Source: Lingula anatina
Taxonomy: Eukaryota; Brachiopoda; Lingulata; Lingulida; Lingulidae
Reading direction: 5' to 3'
Length of the DNA: 64,000 bases
Assembly: GCF_001039355.2 (NCBI RefSeq)
Contig: NW_019773547.1
Location: forward strand, 1 to 64,000
Below the pieces are notes generated by a model, which did no database searches, had not been told where the DNA came from, and saw only the letters and a program-made list of their open reading frames with translations. Of the stretch, positions 1 to 14,700 are shown piece by piece (position 1 is the first letter of the stretch; each line of letters opens with the position of its first letter). The position numbers were made by a program, and so were the translations under genes.

Positions 1-772
1 TCTGGTCAGGGGAGAAGATTAAGTGTCCCTTCTAATATCTCATTGTGGGATATGAGAGTCATGGAGACTTTTTAATTTGACAACGTAATTGCCCGCAAAG
101 ATGAGCAAACAACAACACAAAAACACAGCTGACATGACGAAAGAAATGAGGCGTACTGACTGGTCCAGTTAACAGGGATATGCATTCTGTGTGCCATGTC
201 ACCTTGCAACACAAGTTTTGCTTCTGTTTTATTCCAGTTATGGTACCAAGGAGAGAGAGAGAGAGAGAGAGAGAAAGGTGGGGAGCGGGCATGCTTCCAT
301 GTGTGTGTTTGCGAGAGAAAGAGAGAGATAAAGAGAGAGAGTATATGTGTAATTGTGTGTGGTGGGGAGAGAAGTGTGTGTGTGTAAGTGTGTGTGTGTG
401 TGTGTGTGTGTAAGTGTGTGTGTGTGTAAGTGTGTGTGTGTGTGTCAGAGCGAGAGAGAGACATGGGAAGAGAGAGATGGCCTGTGTATATGTGTGTATG
501 TATGCGTGTGTATGTGCGCGTACCGGTATATGTGTGAGAGGGAACGAGAGAAACCCGAGAGAGTGTGCATGTGTGGTTGAGTGTGTGAGAAAGACAAAAG
601 GAGGGAGAGAGGGCGTGTATATGCGTGCGTATGTGCGTTTGGGTGAGAGAGAGAGAGAGAGACAGAGAGAGACAGAGAGAGAGAGGTGGGAGGCGGGGAG
701 CTGAAGGTATTATGGCACATTAACAGAAAAAAAATAATAGAATACGAAAATAAAAAATAGAAAGGGTCATAC
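1..772. other. Presumed intron downstream of candidate exon 8, left edge
   Basis: I looked for an M4 exon (a hydrophobic segment after a Trp-rich start) on the minus strand and did not find a convincing one. Most of 250-690 is microsatellite. The several ORFs here (Cys/Val/Arg/Glu or His/Thr/Ser repeats) are translations of GT/GA repeats, not genes. Confidence 0.6.
250..690. repeat. Compound GA/GT microsatellite cluster
   Basis: Alternating blocks of (GA)n and (GT)n with interruptions fill about 440 bp. It generates spurious ORFs on both strands. Confidence 0.95.
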
Positions 773-874
773 ATGTTGATCATCCTTTTCTCCGTCTCCT
801 AAGCAACACGGGAGAATATTTCTGCGAGTGTGAGAATCTCGGCGGAGTTTTGTCTGCGTCTTCTTACTCTCCCC
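773..874 (-). CDS. Candidate nAChR cytoplasmic-loop exon 8
   Basis: The frame is open for 34 codons ([20 protein letters not shown], then [14 protein letters not shown]) between acceptor TTTGTTGTACACAG (AG 876-875) and donor GTATGA (772-767), phase 0 to 0. Charged content suits the intracellular loop. The donor is weaker than the others, and the next in-frame codon past it is a stop, which would be intronic. An alternative is that this is chance open sequence. Confidence 0.4.
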
Positions 875-3800
875 CTGTGTACAACAAACAATGGAATACA
901 GTGGTAGAACAACTAGAATACAACACCCATGTTAACTAACAGAAAGCATGCAACAACCTCGGGAATTAGGTTTCACATTTACGGTTTGCAGTTAAAGAAA
1001 CAAAGACTATAACACTGTAATTGGATGAACAATTAGGTAAGGCAAGCTAAATATGTTGTGTATGTTGCATTTCCAACATGTTAAACATTGCAAGCACTGG
1101 TAAACATACGGGACATATAACACATCTGTACTGTTGAACTTCTACATGTTCCCTACAGTCGCAGCCGAAGCGTGTGGTAAAGTAACATACTACATGCATA
1201 TTCACCAAGGTTAAATACTATAAGCAACTGTTAGTATCTTTTTTTAATTTAGTTGCCCCATAAAAGCCGGGATTTGTTCTTTCCATGAAACCCCTTAAAT
1301 TCAAAATATAGGAGCTTGAATGCAATCCCCCACGTGCAAGAAATCTTAGCGAATTCTGGGTAAAGTGATCAGCAGGGTAGGGCTACATTTTACACCCCAG
1401 CAAACACAGTACGTTATCATAACGTTTCATAACAAATAAACGTTATTGTAACGTTATGGTAACGTATAGGTAACGTTATAAACCATCTCTCTGTGCTGGG
1501 ACTGTGTCCAAGAGCACAGTGAACACAAAACCCGAACAGGCTGCTCAGTCGTATACCTACTTCCTGAAGTGAAAACTAAGTAGTTGTCTTGGTGGACAAA
1601 GTTAAAAAATCACATAAGACTCAAGAGAAAGCGTGCACGGGAGGAAACATTCGGCATCCGTTCATAGGGTTTAAACAGATACGTGAACGAATAGTGACGG
1701 CGCTTGTTTACAAAACAGTCAACATCCGACACTGCAGGAAGCTCTGATTTTCTGTAAAAAAATGCACGCAGAGTGTTCGTCATAAAAGTAGATTACAACA
1801 CGAAGGTATTTGGATACATGGGATATAAAATCAACAAATGCTAAGTTATTTACAAAACATATATGTCGTTTTTCCCTTACATTTAAAACAGTGGTAGACG
1901 TGGAAGCACCCTCGTATCTGTTGGACGATTTGTTCTTCCTTCTCCGTCCAAATGAGTTACTGGATTTTAGTCTAATATACGTGCTTTTGGGGCCATCTAT
2001 AACGTCCGCAAGCTGTGAAAAAGCAACAAAGCAAATATGAGGCTAAAGGAAGCAATCTTGGTTACATTCCGCACACTCGCAATGCATGAAGTTCATAGTA
2101 ACAATTGTTATTAATATCGGCATTATCTTAAAGGACCACAATGAGCGATGACTGTTAAATATAGCTAAAGCTGAATTACCAAGGTCAGTATCTAAAACTG
2201 TTCACAGAATTATGATTCACAAAGCCCGTTTTGAGACAGAGACTGACATAAATTAGACATTAAATACTCGAAAACGGCTTTTATGGATCGCAATGTTCTG
2301 GCAGTTTTGGATACTTTTTACCTTGGCGATAGAGTCAAAATTTCCAGGACAATTCCATTTTTTTGCCCTAAAAAACGCATTCCATGTCTTTAATATGCTG
2401 AGTTAAGAATAGAAATAAAAGGGACCATGCCGGATCGTTTGCTGGTGAGGAACTAAACACTAAGTCTTTAAAATGCACCACTATTTTGTCCCATTTCACG
2501 TGTCAATTGACCTTTTTTAACTGGGCATACTACAATGGAAACCAAACATTCATATTCATCAATGACATTTGCAGAACCTTGAAACTGCGTTATACTGCGT
2601 ACGCGCGACCTTGACCCACATTTCAGAACGCAATATCATTTTTGATACGTGTAGCCATATAGGCTATAACATAACCATCCTTTATTCGCATTTTCCGTCA
2701 ATAACTAAATTCATCTATACCAGAAAGTGGCTCTCTTTGCAGCGTAGAATGTGTTGTCAAGGTAACGCATGCAGTCAGTACGAGTGGTTGTGTTATTAAC
2801 CAAGCCTGAACAAGCTGTTATAACGTCCATGCCCGCTGCAATGGTAGCATGCAATGTACATATTAGTATAGTTGCATACGTTGTATACTATATATATAAT
2901 ACTGTACAGATGTATGTAATGTAAGAAAAATAATCAGTGTAATATGCAACGTTTCAGAAAATAAAATTATGCGAAAAAAAAAAAAAAAAAAACAAAGCAT
3001 CAACCACCTACCGGGGAATCTAGCCCCATATTTTCTGGCAAATCGAGTCTCATGAAGAGTATCTTCGCAAGATATTTAAAGCACACTTTTTTCACCCATC
3101 GTGGCGGTTCTTTGCCACGGACTCCTTTGTGATGGATATTTAACGTCAACACAGTCATCGCCGTGGCGCCAGAAACTATTGCTATGGTTACTCCGTAATA
3201 TATTCCTGGAAATAGACAATGCGAATGAGGAGGGAAGAACTCTCAAATCAATATACAAACTCACAACAACGAGCGTATGAAATCAAATAATTGATTTTTA
3301 TGATGTGTGCAGTATGCACAAATAATACTTAAAAATATCGGCACACACCCATCTATTTTACAGTTACATCTATAAATACCACGCATTACAAATAACATAG
3401 AAGTGACATGCTCTGGAGAACAAATATAACCAATAATGTGAAAATATCCAAGGAGTAATCCAACTGCATCAATGGACACATAATGGTAGCCTTACCTATC
3501 AGAGGTAAATTCTCGGAAGATGGCGGCATGCTCTCTGTGACCAGCATGAGGAAGACAGTCATCGACAACAACGTCGTGATTCCCATTGTAACTTTCTCTC
3601 CGGAGTCCGACGGCACATAAAAGCCTAGCAAGGCAACAAGCGTTATTAACACACACGGCAACATCATATTAAACACATAAAACATGGGGCGACGTCGAAT
3701 GTGCACGTAATACGTGATATCCGGGTACGGCTCGGCGCAGCATGAGTAATACTGGACGTTGCGTTCCACGAAAAGTTTCACCAAAACCCACTCAGTGCTC

Positions 3801-5068
3801 TGCATATAGTTTGAGACGTCACCTTCGTCCGATACCATGACCAGATTTAGCTGGTAGCCGTCGTAGGACCAAGAAGAGAAAAGCATGGAGCAGTTTTGTT
3901 CGTCAAAGGGAAAATTGGCCACGTTGATTGTACACGAACTTTTGTATATCACAGTCGATAGCCACGTGATGTTACCCACGTGATTGATGATGACGTTGGT
4001 GCTGACCGAAGACATGAAGGCTTGAACGTCTGCGCTGAACAAATGAAGAAGAGAAACGATTATGCATACCGTATTAGAATATTTCAAATATCAATGGAAA
4101 GTGTGCATAAGAGAAGCTAATCTTTGAAAAAAGTTCATTTTTTATTTTCTTAGGATAAATTTACAAAGAACAAAACCCAATACATTTTTGTTCAGATCTA
4201 TTACTTAGGCTGAGCGAGTCTTCGACCATTTTGTTTGGTGAACACAAACTTTGGTTGTGATTGCGTTGGGCAGCTCAACTAACACAATTCCAGTTCATGC
4301 GCTCTACACATTCACCACAAGTTATCACTCGACGCTTTGTAACCTAATCAAAGATGTAGTTCTAGTAACACTTACTTATTATATAACAAGATATCAGGAA
4401 GCCATACTTGATCATACGGAACTCGAATGACTCGAATGCCGCCATATTTATTCGGATCCCAGACTAGTTTAGGGTCGATCCACATCTGTAAAATGAAGTT
4501 ATTTTATTATTACATTTTACTTGAATTTACTGAATGACATCAAATTCAAAGGAAAGTAATATTAAACCATTTAAAATAACCAAATTTTACCTATATTGGT
4601 ATCAATTTATAGAATATTCAACAAGAATACCCCAATGTACAAAGTGTTGCGGGGAGGAGATCTACTGTATATGTGTACTTTTTTCGTGAAAGAAAAACCG
4701 TATAGATGGCGCCAGATGATCTTGTTTCCCAACCCTTTCCCGTGAGACTGAAGTGTGTTAGGTATTGGGAAGACATGAGTTACGGGTGACCAAGAATCAG
4801 GTTAAGACTATAAGTATAAGGAAAGCAATTAGATTGGGGGTTTCTTTAAACTCTTGGTAATTGTCTTTTCTTTGCGGTTGTTATTTTTCGTTAAATCAGT
4901 AGTACTGATGTAATTATTCGTAAAAATAGCAAAATTGAGAAAAAAGAGAATACCTAAAATGAGAATAATAATAGTAACATTTTTTTCTTTTTCACCTCTT
5001 ACATGTGTGCATGTGTAGATGTAGATTATTGAAATCACATATATTATCAAATAGAAGCATTAGCTGTG

Positions 5069-5104
<36 letters not shown>

Positions 5105-8100
5105 ACTTTTTCTCTTTCATACAGGCGACATATAGAACGTATTTTTTGCGTTTGGTGTTGCACTTTAATGCCATTCACAAAGAGCAAAAAAATCTAGACA
5201 TAATGCAGTTTGATCTATTCGGATCCGTTGTGCACATTTTCTTAATGTATTTCTTGGGAACTGGCTTAATGAAACCAATAAACAACAACGTGACTAGTTT
5301 TCAGAAAATCCACTCCTCTGTGTCACTGAGCTTGCACTCACCACACGAATGAATGGCCTGCATTCTCAGCAAATAAACAGTCCACTGAAATGCTGAGACA
5401 GAAAATCCATCTCCGAATCGCATGCTTAATTTTCACAACAAGAAAAATAAATTCTTCTTGTCTCGTGTAACGAGTTACGCGGAGATATATACTGTATATC
5501 TTCCCTCAAGTGCGCTTAGGTCGAAAGATCAATTATTCAGAAAAAGTAACAATATCTCAATCGAATCTGGTTGTGTATTTAACCAATTTTTCGTTTCCTC
5601 CCTGATATGAAAATAAATACTATACTATTTACTTAGTTTTCACACAAATCATAAAATGCATTCTGAATACAAAAGATAAAACATTTTAGACGTGTGCATG
5701 TACGTCTCAAACTACTGATTGGCTATTCTCGCCACCAGGGGGCAGTTGGGGACGACGTCATTACTGAAAATTCTCACAGTCCAAAAATGTGTCCATAATT
5801 AAACAAAGAAATGTCTGTAAATATCACGTGAAAAATCTCCATGAGACGCTGGTAGAGGGCAGATCATACAGGCGGAGCAGTCTTAACTCACAGCGTGTAT
5901 GCTACCACGAAAGCCTTGAAAGAAGCATACGCCCAATATAAAATAGCCTCTTAGCCAATACTCCGGTCCCGACCCAGTACATCAAAGTTTTTTTTTAATT
6001 ATCAGGCTTACTTCCCCGACACCTTGGAAGTAATTAATTCAAACAAACAGATCCTTGTCCTTATATTTGTTTTGATGTCAAAAGGCGCGTTTCGTCTTAC
6101 CTTAAAGTTTGCCGACACCAAAACATTCCATTTAACCCATCTTAAAGCGTTTTTGTCAGCCTGGTATGCAACTCTGACAAAACCAGCCATCCGATAACTT
6201 CTTAAAAATAAAAGACAACCGAATGGACCCTGGCTAGATCGGTCACAGATGCTTGATCTTAAGTTATTGACAATGGAATTGAAATAAATCTACATTCAGG
6301 ATCGAGAACTAAAATTCGTGAATCAGGTGAAGGTATTAAACCCCCAGGTCGCAGATACCATTGTGTTAAGTCAGGCGTTGTATCACGGTTCATTAGGCGT
6401 TCAGAAGGGCCTCGGGCGATATCTCTTTAACCGCCCCAGGCATGGGTGTGTGTTGGACTGACCCGTTCTCAGCCCGCGCGGCAAATACAATTAGGCAACA
6501 ATAACAGGCAGAGGTAAAATAAACACACGTCGAATGAAGGGGGTGATTCTCATTTCACTGGCTCTTTAACTTAAGCTGTTTTTCTCTACACATATACCCC
6601 AGTGTGTGCTTTGTGAGCGTTTTGTCCACGTTAGTGCTGTCTGAAGTTAAAGACCACAATTACTACCCACCTGACCTTAGTTCGAAGACTGAAAGAGAGC
6701 GTGGCCCTAGGTGAACGGACTTAATCAATTGCAACGAGTAACAATTTTGAAAATCTTCAATATTTTGGAGAGAAGTCACTCTGGGTTCGCAGGTGGCACG
6801 GGGTTAAGGAACCATGACTGGAGGTATTGGTTAAAAAAGTAATTAATACAGCGTCCATTGGTGTAACTCAGTACAAGCAAGATGACTTGTCTTTAAACTG
6901 TTTCAAATATGAATAATATGAGGCCAAAATAAATGATAGAGGCATCTTCATTTTAAACATGGTTTAAGGAGAGAGAGAGAGAGGGGGAGGGAGAGAGAGA
7001 GGGAGGGAGGGGAGAGAGAGAGGGAGGGGGGAGGGAGGGAGAGAGGAAGACTCACCTGGTTTAACCAGCAGTTGGTGGTCAAAATTTGATTTTTTTCATC
7101 CTGAAAAGAAAAAAAATATAATGATTAGCCCATTCACATCAACCAAATATCAATCTTCAGAAGCTAAATTAACATCTAAAACATTTTATGACACCGTGAT
7201 TAAAATAGTCAGTCGTTATTTCTTCATTATATACTCTATCATATATCTTCATTCTCAGAAAACGTACACTGAGCCAATCTTTAAAAACTTTCGCATAAAC
7301 ATTCTTATTGGGGGATATTGAGCAAGGCAGTATATACTAGTATCTATATATCTGTCTGCCACCACATAGGACACATGTACAATTATATCATCTAAACTGG
7401 CCACACAGTGGACAATGTGATTCTAACAATATCATTGTCATGATATCAAACGGCCCCTGTATCTTATATCGAGGTGGGAACATGTATAAGTAGCCATATT
7501 AACTTATTATACATAACAGGGGCCCGCCTGTATGATGACAAGGGAGGAAAATGGATATCAAACGGCAGTGGTGATTTGTCAAAGTGTTTTGAATAAAATC
7601 GACTGTTGTTTAAGTCTTCCCTATAGATTTCCTACAGAGGTGGTTTCTGTTTTTTCACATAAGGTATTTTATATTATTTGATAAAGAATGCAAAGACGTG
7701 CAGATTAGGATCTATTTGAACTTTGAAGGCAGACGACCATCAAGTAGGCGACCGGGAGGCGAGAAGCGCGCCATGAAAGCAGACGACATGTTACTCCATC
7801 TCTTTCCTTCCTTAGCTCTGCAATCAATACTGTCAATACTTGACTCTGACAGACATCCCCGGGGTCAAATACTCTGGAAACGGCCCCTGTATCTTATATC
7901 GAGGTGGGAACATGTATAAGTAGCCATATTAACTTATACATAACAGGGGCCCGCCTGTATGATGACAAGGGCAGAAAATGGATATCAAACGTCAGTGGTG
8001 ATTTGTCAAAGTGTTAATGAGCATGCAATTAATCATTTGTTTGAAGAAAAATAGCCATTTGTTTAACCAGAATAAGTGGTGTTTGGTAAAGTACTACCGG

Positions 8101-11100
8101 AGGGTAGTGGTCACGCTGAAGAGAGAGGACCCAGCGTGAAAGAGGACACCTAGCTTCCGCACGCGCCTACGGAGTGCAAACAAGACGCTGTGTTTCACAC
8201 ACTCAAATGTCTCTTCAACCTACACATTCAACCAAGCGACTCGACACAAGACCCGTGTGAGAAAATTGAATTAAAAGGCTTGACACATCGATCTCAATGG
8301 CGGTAAATTACCGTGTAGATCCAAATAGGAATTAATGGGTTTACTCAGTTTTTTCGCAGTCGTCATTTTGCGCACCATTTCTCGCAAGAAGACAAAGGTT
8401 GAATTATTTCTGTAGATTTAGTTCTTTTGTTCTTTTCTTTGCTTGTGTCTTCGGCTGTGCAGTCTTAAAGCGATTAAGAAACGGGGTGCTTGATAAGTGA
8501 AAGCATGTATACTGTACATTTGGCGATAGTCTGTCAACTGATTCTGTCGTATTTTACAATCTGTGATTTGCAACTATTTACGACCAGACGCAGCACATGT
8601 ATCTTTCTAGAACTATCATAATAGAAAAGATTTAAGTTATGCATAAATGTAGTCAGGAAGACGATTTATTTACAGCTTTGAAAGTTCCCGTTCAATAACA
8701 AATAAAGAAGAATTCGCAGGAGTCCTAGATCTTAATTTAATATATATTAATAATTTATCTTCACATTTAGCTCATAAGATAGATCAGTAAGTTTTTTTGT
8801 TTATTGAAGATGTTGAAATAATGACTGAGATAATTCTGCACACCCATGAAAATAAATATTCGCGCAGATGAATAAGTTTTGCTGCGTATGTATCATTATA
8901 TACGGGTAAAATGTAGAGTCAAGCAAGTACAAACTTGTATACATGACTGACATTTAACTACAGTAGCATTAAATAAAAATTATACGTACAACACAGACCT
9001 ATAACCTATTTGCAAAGGTTTTCAGTTTTATTAATAAACAGTGCATTCATGAAAAGGATATGCGAAACAGTGTTGTAGTCAGTGAAACCTTATGTTGATT
9101 CTTTCAGTTCACCTCTCAAAAAAGTATCGACCAAACGCAAGTCACTTACTGTAGTTAATTGGATGGTATTGGGTCGCATCGGAAAACTAAATTAAGGTGA
9201 ATGCACTTAAATCATGTGATACGTTGACTTGAGCCGATATCTGCACTTTTTACCACTATGTACGTGAACTCGAGAGTTTTTTCAGGCCCGTAGCCGGGGG
9301 GCGGGGGGTTCGGGGGGTTCGAAAGAACCACCCTTTTTTCTGGGAAAAGGTCCACTCTGGGTAAAATTTGATCTATGTACTTGAGAATTTTATGATAAAA
9401 GGTCCACTTTTTCAGAAAACGACCCCCCCCCCCCTCTGAAATTGCTGGCTACAGGCCTGTTTTAGTACTGTCTATTTAACCATTCACTACAGCATTTAAT
9501 GATAAGATGTACATAGCAACAGTCATTTTAATTTTCTTTCCTTTATTGTGTTTTAGGGATTGACTTATAATGTTTAAAACTCAAGTAGAGGAATAAATAC
9601 TGTTATAAGTGAATACTTTCTCTCTCTCGTCATAAGTTGTAGTACAGATGATCTAATCTGAAAAAAGAAACTCCACAATAAAATGAATTCCTACATGTAG
9701 CAGCAGGTCACTAACATGTCCCTTAGATCATTAGCTATATAATGGCCTGATTAAGACAGAGCAGTTAATTAACCAAATAGTAGTGTGTTAAATGATAGTG
9801 ATTAGATGGTAAGGGTTTCCCTAGATATGTCAACGGTTACCGTAGTAAAGTCCCCTTGCGTGCGTGCGTTAGGCCAAAATTACGTTCAAAGGGAAACAAT
9901 TTTTTTCTTTGCATCACCGCCGTGTCTACGTGTTCGGTTTATTCAGCGGCGCTACAAAACATCTTTGTTTGGTGTGCTTTTCTTCAGATATCCTTTCTGG
10001 TGAAAAAGTAGCATTAGAGATTACTGTGGAATTAATTCCTTCTAATTAACGGTATTATTTCACCTTTAAGCTCGTTATCAATCATAATTTCGTTACATCG
10101 ATACTGTTACAATAATAGGCTTGACAATCCTCACGATCAGTTTCACATCGCAGATCAAAAATGTTTTGAAAAAATAACTACGAAAAATGTAATTGATAAA
10201 ATAATCAACAAAATACTTCAGTTTTCAAATACAGTCCAAATGACACCTTATCTTGTATCGCATTTAATTGTAAAACTCGCGACTTTTCTACAGCGCTGTA
10301 ATGGAGGGTCTTGTCCTGATCGAGACCCGACCTCTCAGTAATTCAAACGTATCCATTTATCAACCGATGGAAGAGTGCTATCAATAAATTAAGTAATTTC
10401 AATATCCGGCATCCACTTACTGATCAATCCACTGAGCTAATATCGGAAAATATTAAAAACGTTTTTTTGGAGAGAAACGTCCCCAGAGTTCGTCTCATGC
10501 ATCCCACCGCCTTTCAGTAATTGACGGATACGTGTCGTTTGTGGAGTTGACTTGACGCATGGAAAACTCATAAGGTGTTGATTGTGGATTTCCCCCTTTT
10601 TATTTGTGTTTTCCTGAAGGATGTAGTCAAGGGCGATGTGCTGAAGAGGAACATTTGCCTCTGTGTGTGTGTCTGTGTGTGTGTGTGTGTGTGTCTGTAT
10701 GTATGTGTGTATGTATGTTGTATGTTATTTGAGCATGTACGAGCAAGTGCAGAAGTTTTACACAACTTTGCGTACAATCCCATTGTTGTTAACATTAAAA
10801 GAGGGTTTTCTTGCGTGGCGTCTGGAAAGATGATCGGTACATACACATGAACGCCTGCTGTTGTGAGTGGTGAGAGCGTGCGCGGTGCATGTGAGGACGT
10901 GCGCGGTCATTCAGGATAACGGTTGTTGTAATGTTACGTTCAAACCTCATACATCATTGGGATTGATTTCAATGAAAGCTTGTACACATGTGTAAATAAT
11001 GTGAGGTATATGTCCACAGAGTGGTTGTTGTTAGTACAGTCAGTCCGAAGAGGCAGCGTCAGAAGTGGACTCGGAGTGTAATTGACGTAACTTGTGGGTT

Positions 11101-11638
11101 ATCTGAACTAAACCAGACTGTGGACATTTGGATATAGGCAGTCTAGTCCAAAACCCGCCTGTGCTTCAAAAGATGACCGCAGGACAATATGCATTAATTC
11201 AGAGTATAATTTTACTGACGCAAATCATCACTTTATTACAGTATTTCTTGAATATTTCTATCACTATTTCTTTTAATGCAAAAGTTTTGATAGAATGGTT
11301 TCTTTTTTATCAAAGAACATTTCTGTTAAAGCCCCGTTACAAAGAGCCAGGCAGCACGTTTGTTTAGATAAGCAGTGCGTTTGTGTTGGAAATTAATTGG
11401 TTTGTTTTTCTTAGTTATACAAAGTCACGGCAGAAGTATATAAAAAGGAACAACTTACCTCAAATAAACAAACTATAATTCTTACATGTGTCGAATCTAT
11501 TTCGCTTTGCTTTTGTGCTATATTGTACACGTTACTGCATTACCACCAGAATAAAATAATTAAGTACATTAAAAATTTTAACATACGATGATTATTTATT
11601 GTTAATCGTCGTAACTCGTAGCGCCATATATATATATA

Positions 11639-11675
<37 letters not shown>

Positions 11676-11677
11676 CA

Positions 11678-11723
<46 letters not shown>

Positions 11724-14700
11724 CGAGCTGTTACACCTCGGGCAATGACAACATGCTCTTCAGAAATCAAAATTGAAACTATATAAGACACTAACACCAA
11801 TTTCTTCCTCTAAAACCTACTATTTCTATGATTCACATAAGCTGACAATCACAGTAATGTACGACCTGGCTAAGAATCACAGTTGGTATACAAGTACTGG
11901 ATCAGTGGTATCCCCCATATTTGTTTTGATAAGTACATTGTTGTACCTTATCCTTGAATTACCAAAGTCTCACAATATATTGTTCTACAAGTAGTTTAGA
12001 AAGCCCTGCTGTAGAACATGTACAGTGTAAGTGCCATTGATCCTGGTGTCACAGAAGAAAGACATCAGCGGCATCTTCAGGATGCGTCACGTTCTATTAC
12101 ATTAACAACATAAGCTGCACATGTTAAGTCCTCCTGAGAATCAGATGAAAGGAGATCACATCCCGTGATTAGGATTAACGAAGCGTGTGTTGCGTTGGCG
12201 TTTGCTGTGATTTCCACAGATCAATGCATTTCTACAAAACTATTATCTGTATACTTGAGAACTCGAATGTTTTACATTTTTCCATGCATTTCTTAAATAT
12301 ATGTTCATCTACATGTAAATGGTATCGTCAATCCAATGCCGCTTTCCTCTAATTATGTTTTCCTTTCTTTCTTAAACTGGTGACTGTAAGGTAAATGAAA
12401 AAATAATATATGATAACTACTCTGTGATTGGAAATCGGTTATTAAATTAACCTGGTTGCTCAATGAAATTAGTTCCAGTGGTTATTTCTGCACCATACAT
12501 ATTGTATGTAGTTCAGAGGCCCGTTACAAACAGACAAGTCCATTGCTGAAGCATATGTAATTACATAAGAATCAATGGTCATTACAGAATCCAAACGGTG
12601 CCTATAATTACAATCGATGATTATTAACTAAGACAGTACTGCACTGATTGCTTGATCTTTTACTTAAAACTTGGGTGCTGAGCTACACCTCTCGCCAGAT
12701 TTGATATAAAAAGCAAATAAAAAGCGTGTGTGTTTGCCGGTGCGTGAATGTGTGCGTGCACGCGTACGCGCATGTACTCATAGACTTCTGATACCAGTTT
12801 TTTCTCTTTTTCGTTCACCTGAGGGAAATTTGGATAAAATTCACCATATAGGAAAGCAGAAACATGCAACCGAGGCGCCATCTTTGTGACGGTGAAATCT
12901 TATCCAATTTCCTCACAGAGTACTCGGGTCTCGCTGTTTTCCGGAACTTAGTCCAGTGTCATCATAAATTCTACCTCCGGTACTCACTATTGAACAACAT
13001 ACGGAAATCGTCACTCTTTTTCACGATTTTCCATCGTTGGACAACTGGATGTATTGCGTTCATGCATAATTGTATGCGTTCCAGAAAAGTAAAATGTTTG
13101 GTATCTGTTTACATATTGCTTCACTTTGTTCTGAATCTCCAATCCTTATTTTAGAATCAAGTGGTTATCACCACAAGGTGGAAGTTTGCATTTCTCTGAA
13201 ACGTGCAAAATCCAACATTTCTCTCAGTTTCTTTCATCATATTTTAAGTACCTTCAAAAAGATGTTTCCTTTTTGTGTTTTAATTATGAAGGTCACGAAG
13301 TGCACAGGGAATAAAGTACTGATTAGACAACAACTGTCATAGATTAGTACAAGCCTTCAACATAAATTACATAGCGTTGAAAACACATTGCGCAATGTAC
13401 GCGGAGAGTTTCGCCGTCTTGTTAAATGCAGCTTTTCTACATTCTCCTTCTATCAAAACAATTGATAGCAAATGTACTCGACAGGGCATCTAGGTCAGAA
13501 AGAAGGCAGATAACACATCAATAAAATTTATATAATATTACATCTGGAATAGTCTACGTTGCATGTGCTTATGATAAAACCCACACTCGTCTATCGGCAG
13601 GACTGTTCACCATATAACACCAAATGGTCGATTTTCATTTTCTTTCCAAGAAACTGTTGGCTGGGAAACAAGAAGAAGAGTTTTCGGTGTGTTCTTTAGA
13701 AATGTATTCCAAGATTACTAAGCTTATTACCCTCCTTGCCAAAATTCTTAAACGATGCACAACGGGCGCGCTTCGTTAATTTAGTCTGTGGAAAAACGTG
13801 AAATTGCAGACTACATACATGAGGGATAAGAAATACATTAACGATAAGAAGCGTTTGGCAAATGAGTTGATTTATTTTCCCGGTTGGAAAATTGATTACG
13901 AAATATCGGATTGACACTTAACTTTGGATGACATTCACGTAGTTTGTGTCATTCATATCAGTTAATAGGCTGAAGGTCTAGCATTATTGTAACGGTAATC
14001 TCGTTCACTCCCGTTTCTTTCAGTTTCAATTATTTCTGTGAAAATGCCATTTTGGCATGCAAAGGGCGAATAGGTATTGAATTTTTTCTTGTTCACCCCT
14101 ATTACTTCTATTGTTACATTCTTTATTTGGAAAATTGCGTTTTTGCTCGTAAAGGACCAAACGGGTTTGTGGCGTTTTTTGTGTGTGTCTTGCTTCATTT
14201 TCAATTTCTGAACAATTCCCTGAGAAAACGGTTGGCATGGTAATCAGAGGCACTATCAATTTTGAGAAAGTTTCCACGCAATCTGCATACCTTCACAAAC
14301 TAGTTAAACAATCGACACATATTGCATCATTTTCTTCACCATCCACAATTAGCACAATCCTAACCTTTTGACAAGATTCTACGTAAACCTTTCCTTTGAT
14401 GATTTGGCATTCACAAGAACTAAATCACGAATGAACTTCAAATAAGTCGGGTTTGGTACCTCGAAGGTGGATTTGAATCACCAAAAAACATCTACCAACT
14501 GCCAAATCCAGACAAGGAATCATACGCCAAAAGTTCTTCCAGGCATTGAGGAGACCCCATCCGACCTTTTCATCTTCGTTTTTGATTGAGACCGAATGAT
14601 AGCATTTGCCTGTGGCACATGTTATCGTTTTACTTTGCAATCTTATAAAGTACGAGTAAAGACGACAGAATTAAGAACACGCGGTAGAAATATGCCCCGG

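Larger units (their letters stand above)
4486..7055 (-). other. Intron 3
   Basis: It contains CT repeats (5074-5103) and the GA/GGGA tract at 6968-7050. No coding signal was seen; small ORFs lack domains. Confidence 0.8.

Noticed and set aside
59-783. Several ORFs of 60-130 codons on both strands
   Set aside because: They are translations of GT/GA microsatellites with biased repeats (VCVCV, RERER, HTHTH). There is no domain or splice context.
3076-3264. 62-residue minus-strand ORF over exon 6
   Set aside because: Wrong frame. The spliced phase gives M3 and the post-M3 helix instead.
3386-4087. The 233-residue open frame as a complete protein
   Set aside because: Its first 18 and last 35 or so residues lie outside the acceptor at 4035 and the donor at 3495. 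Only the middle is exonic.
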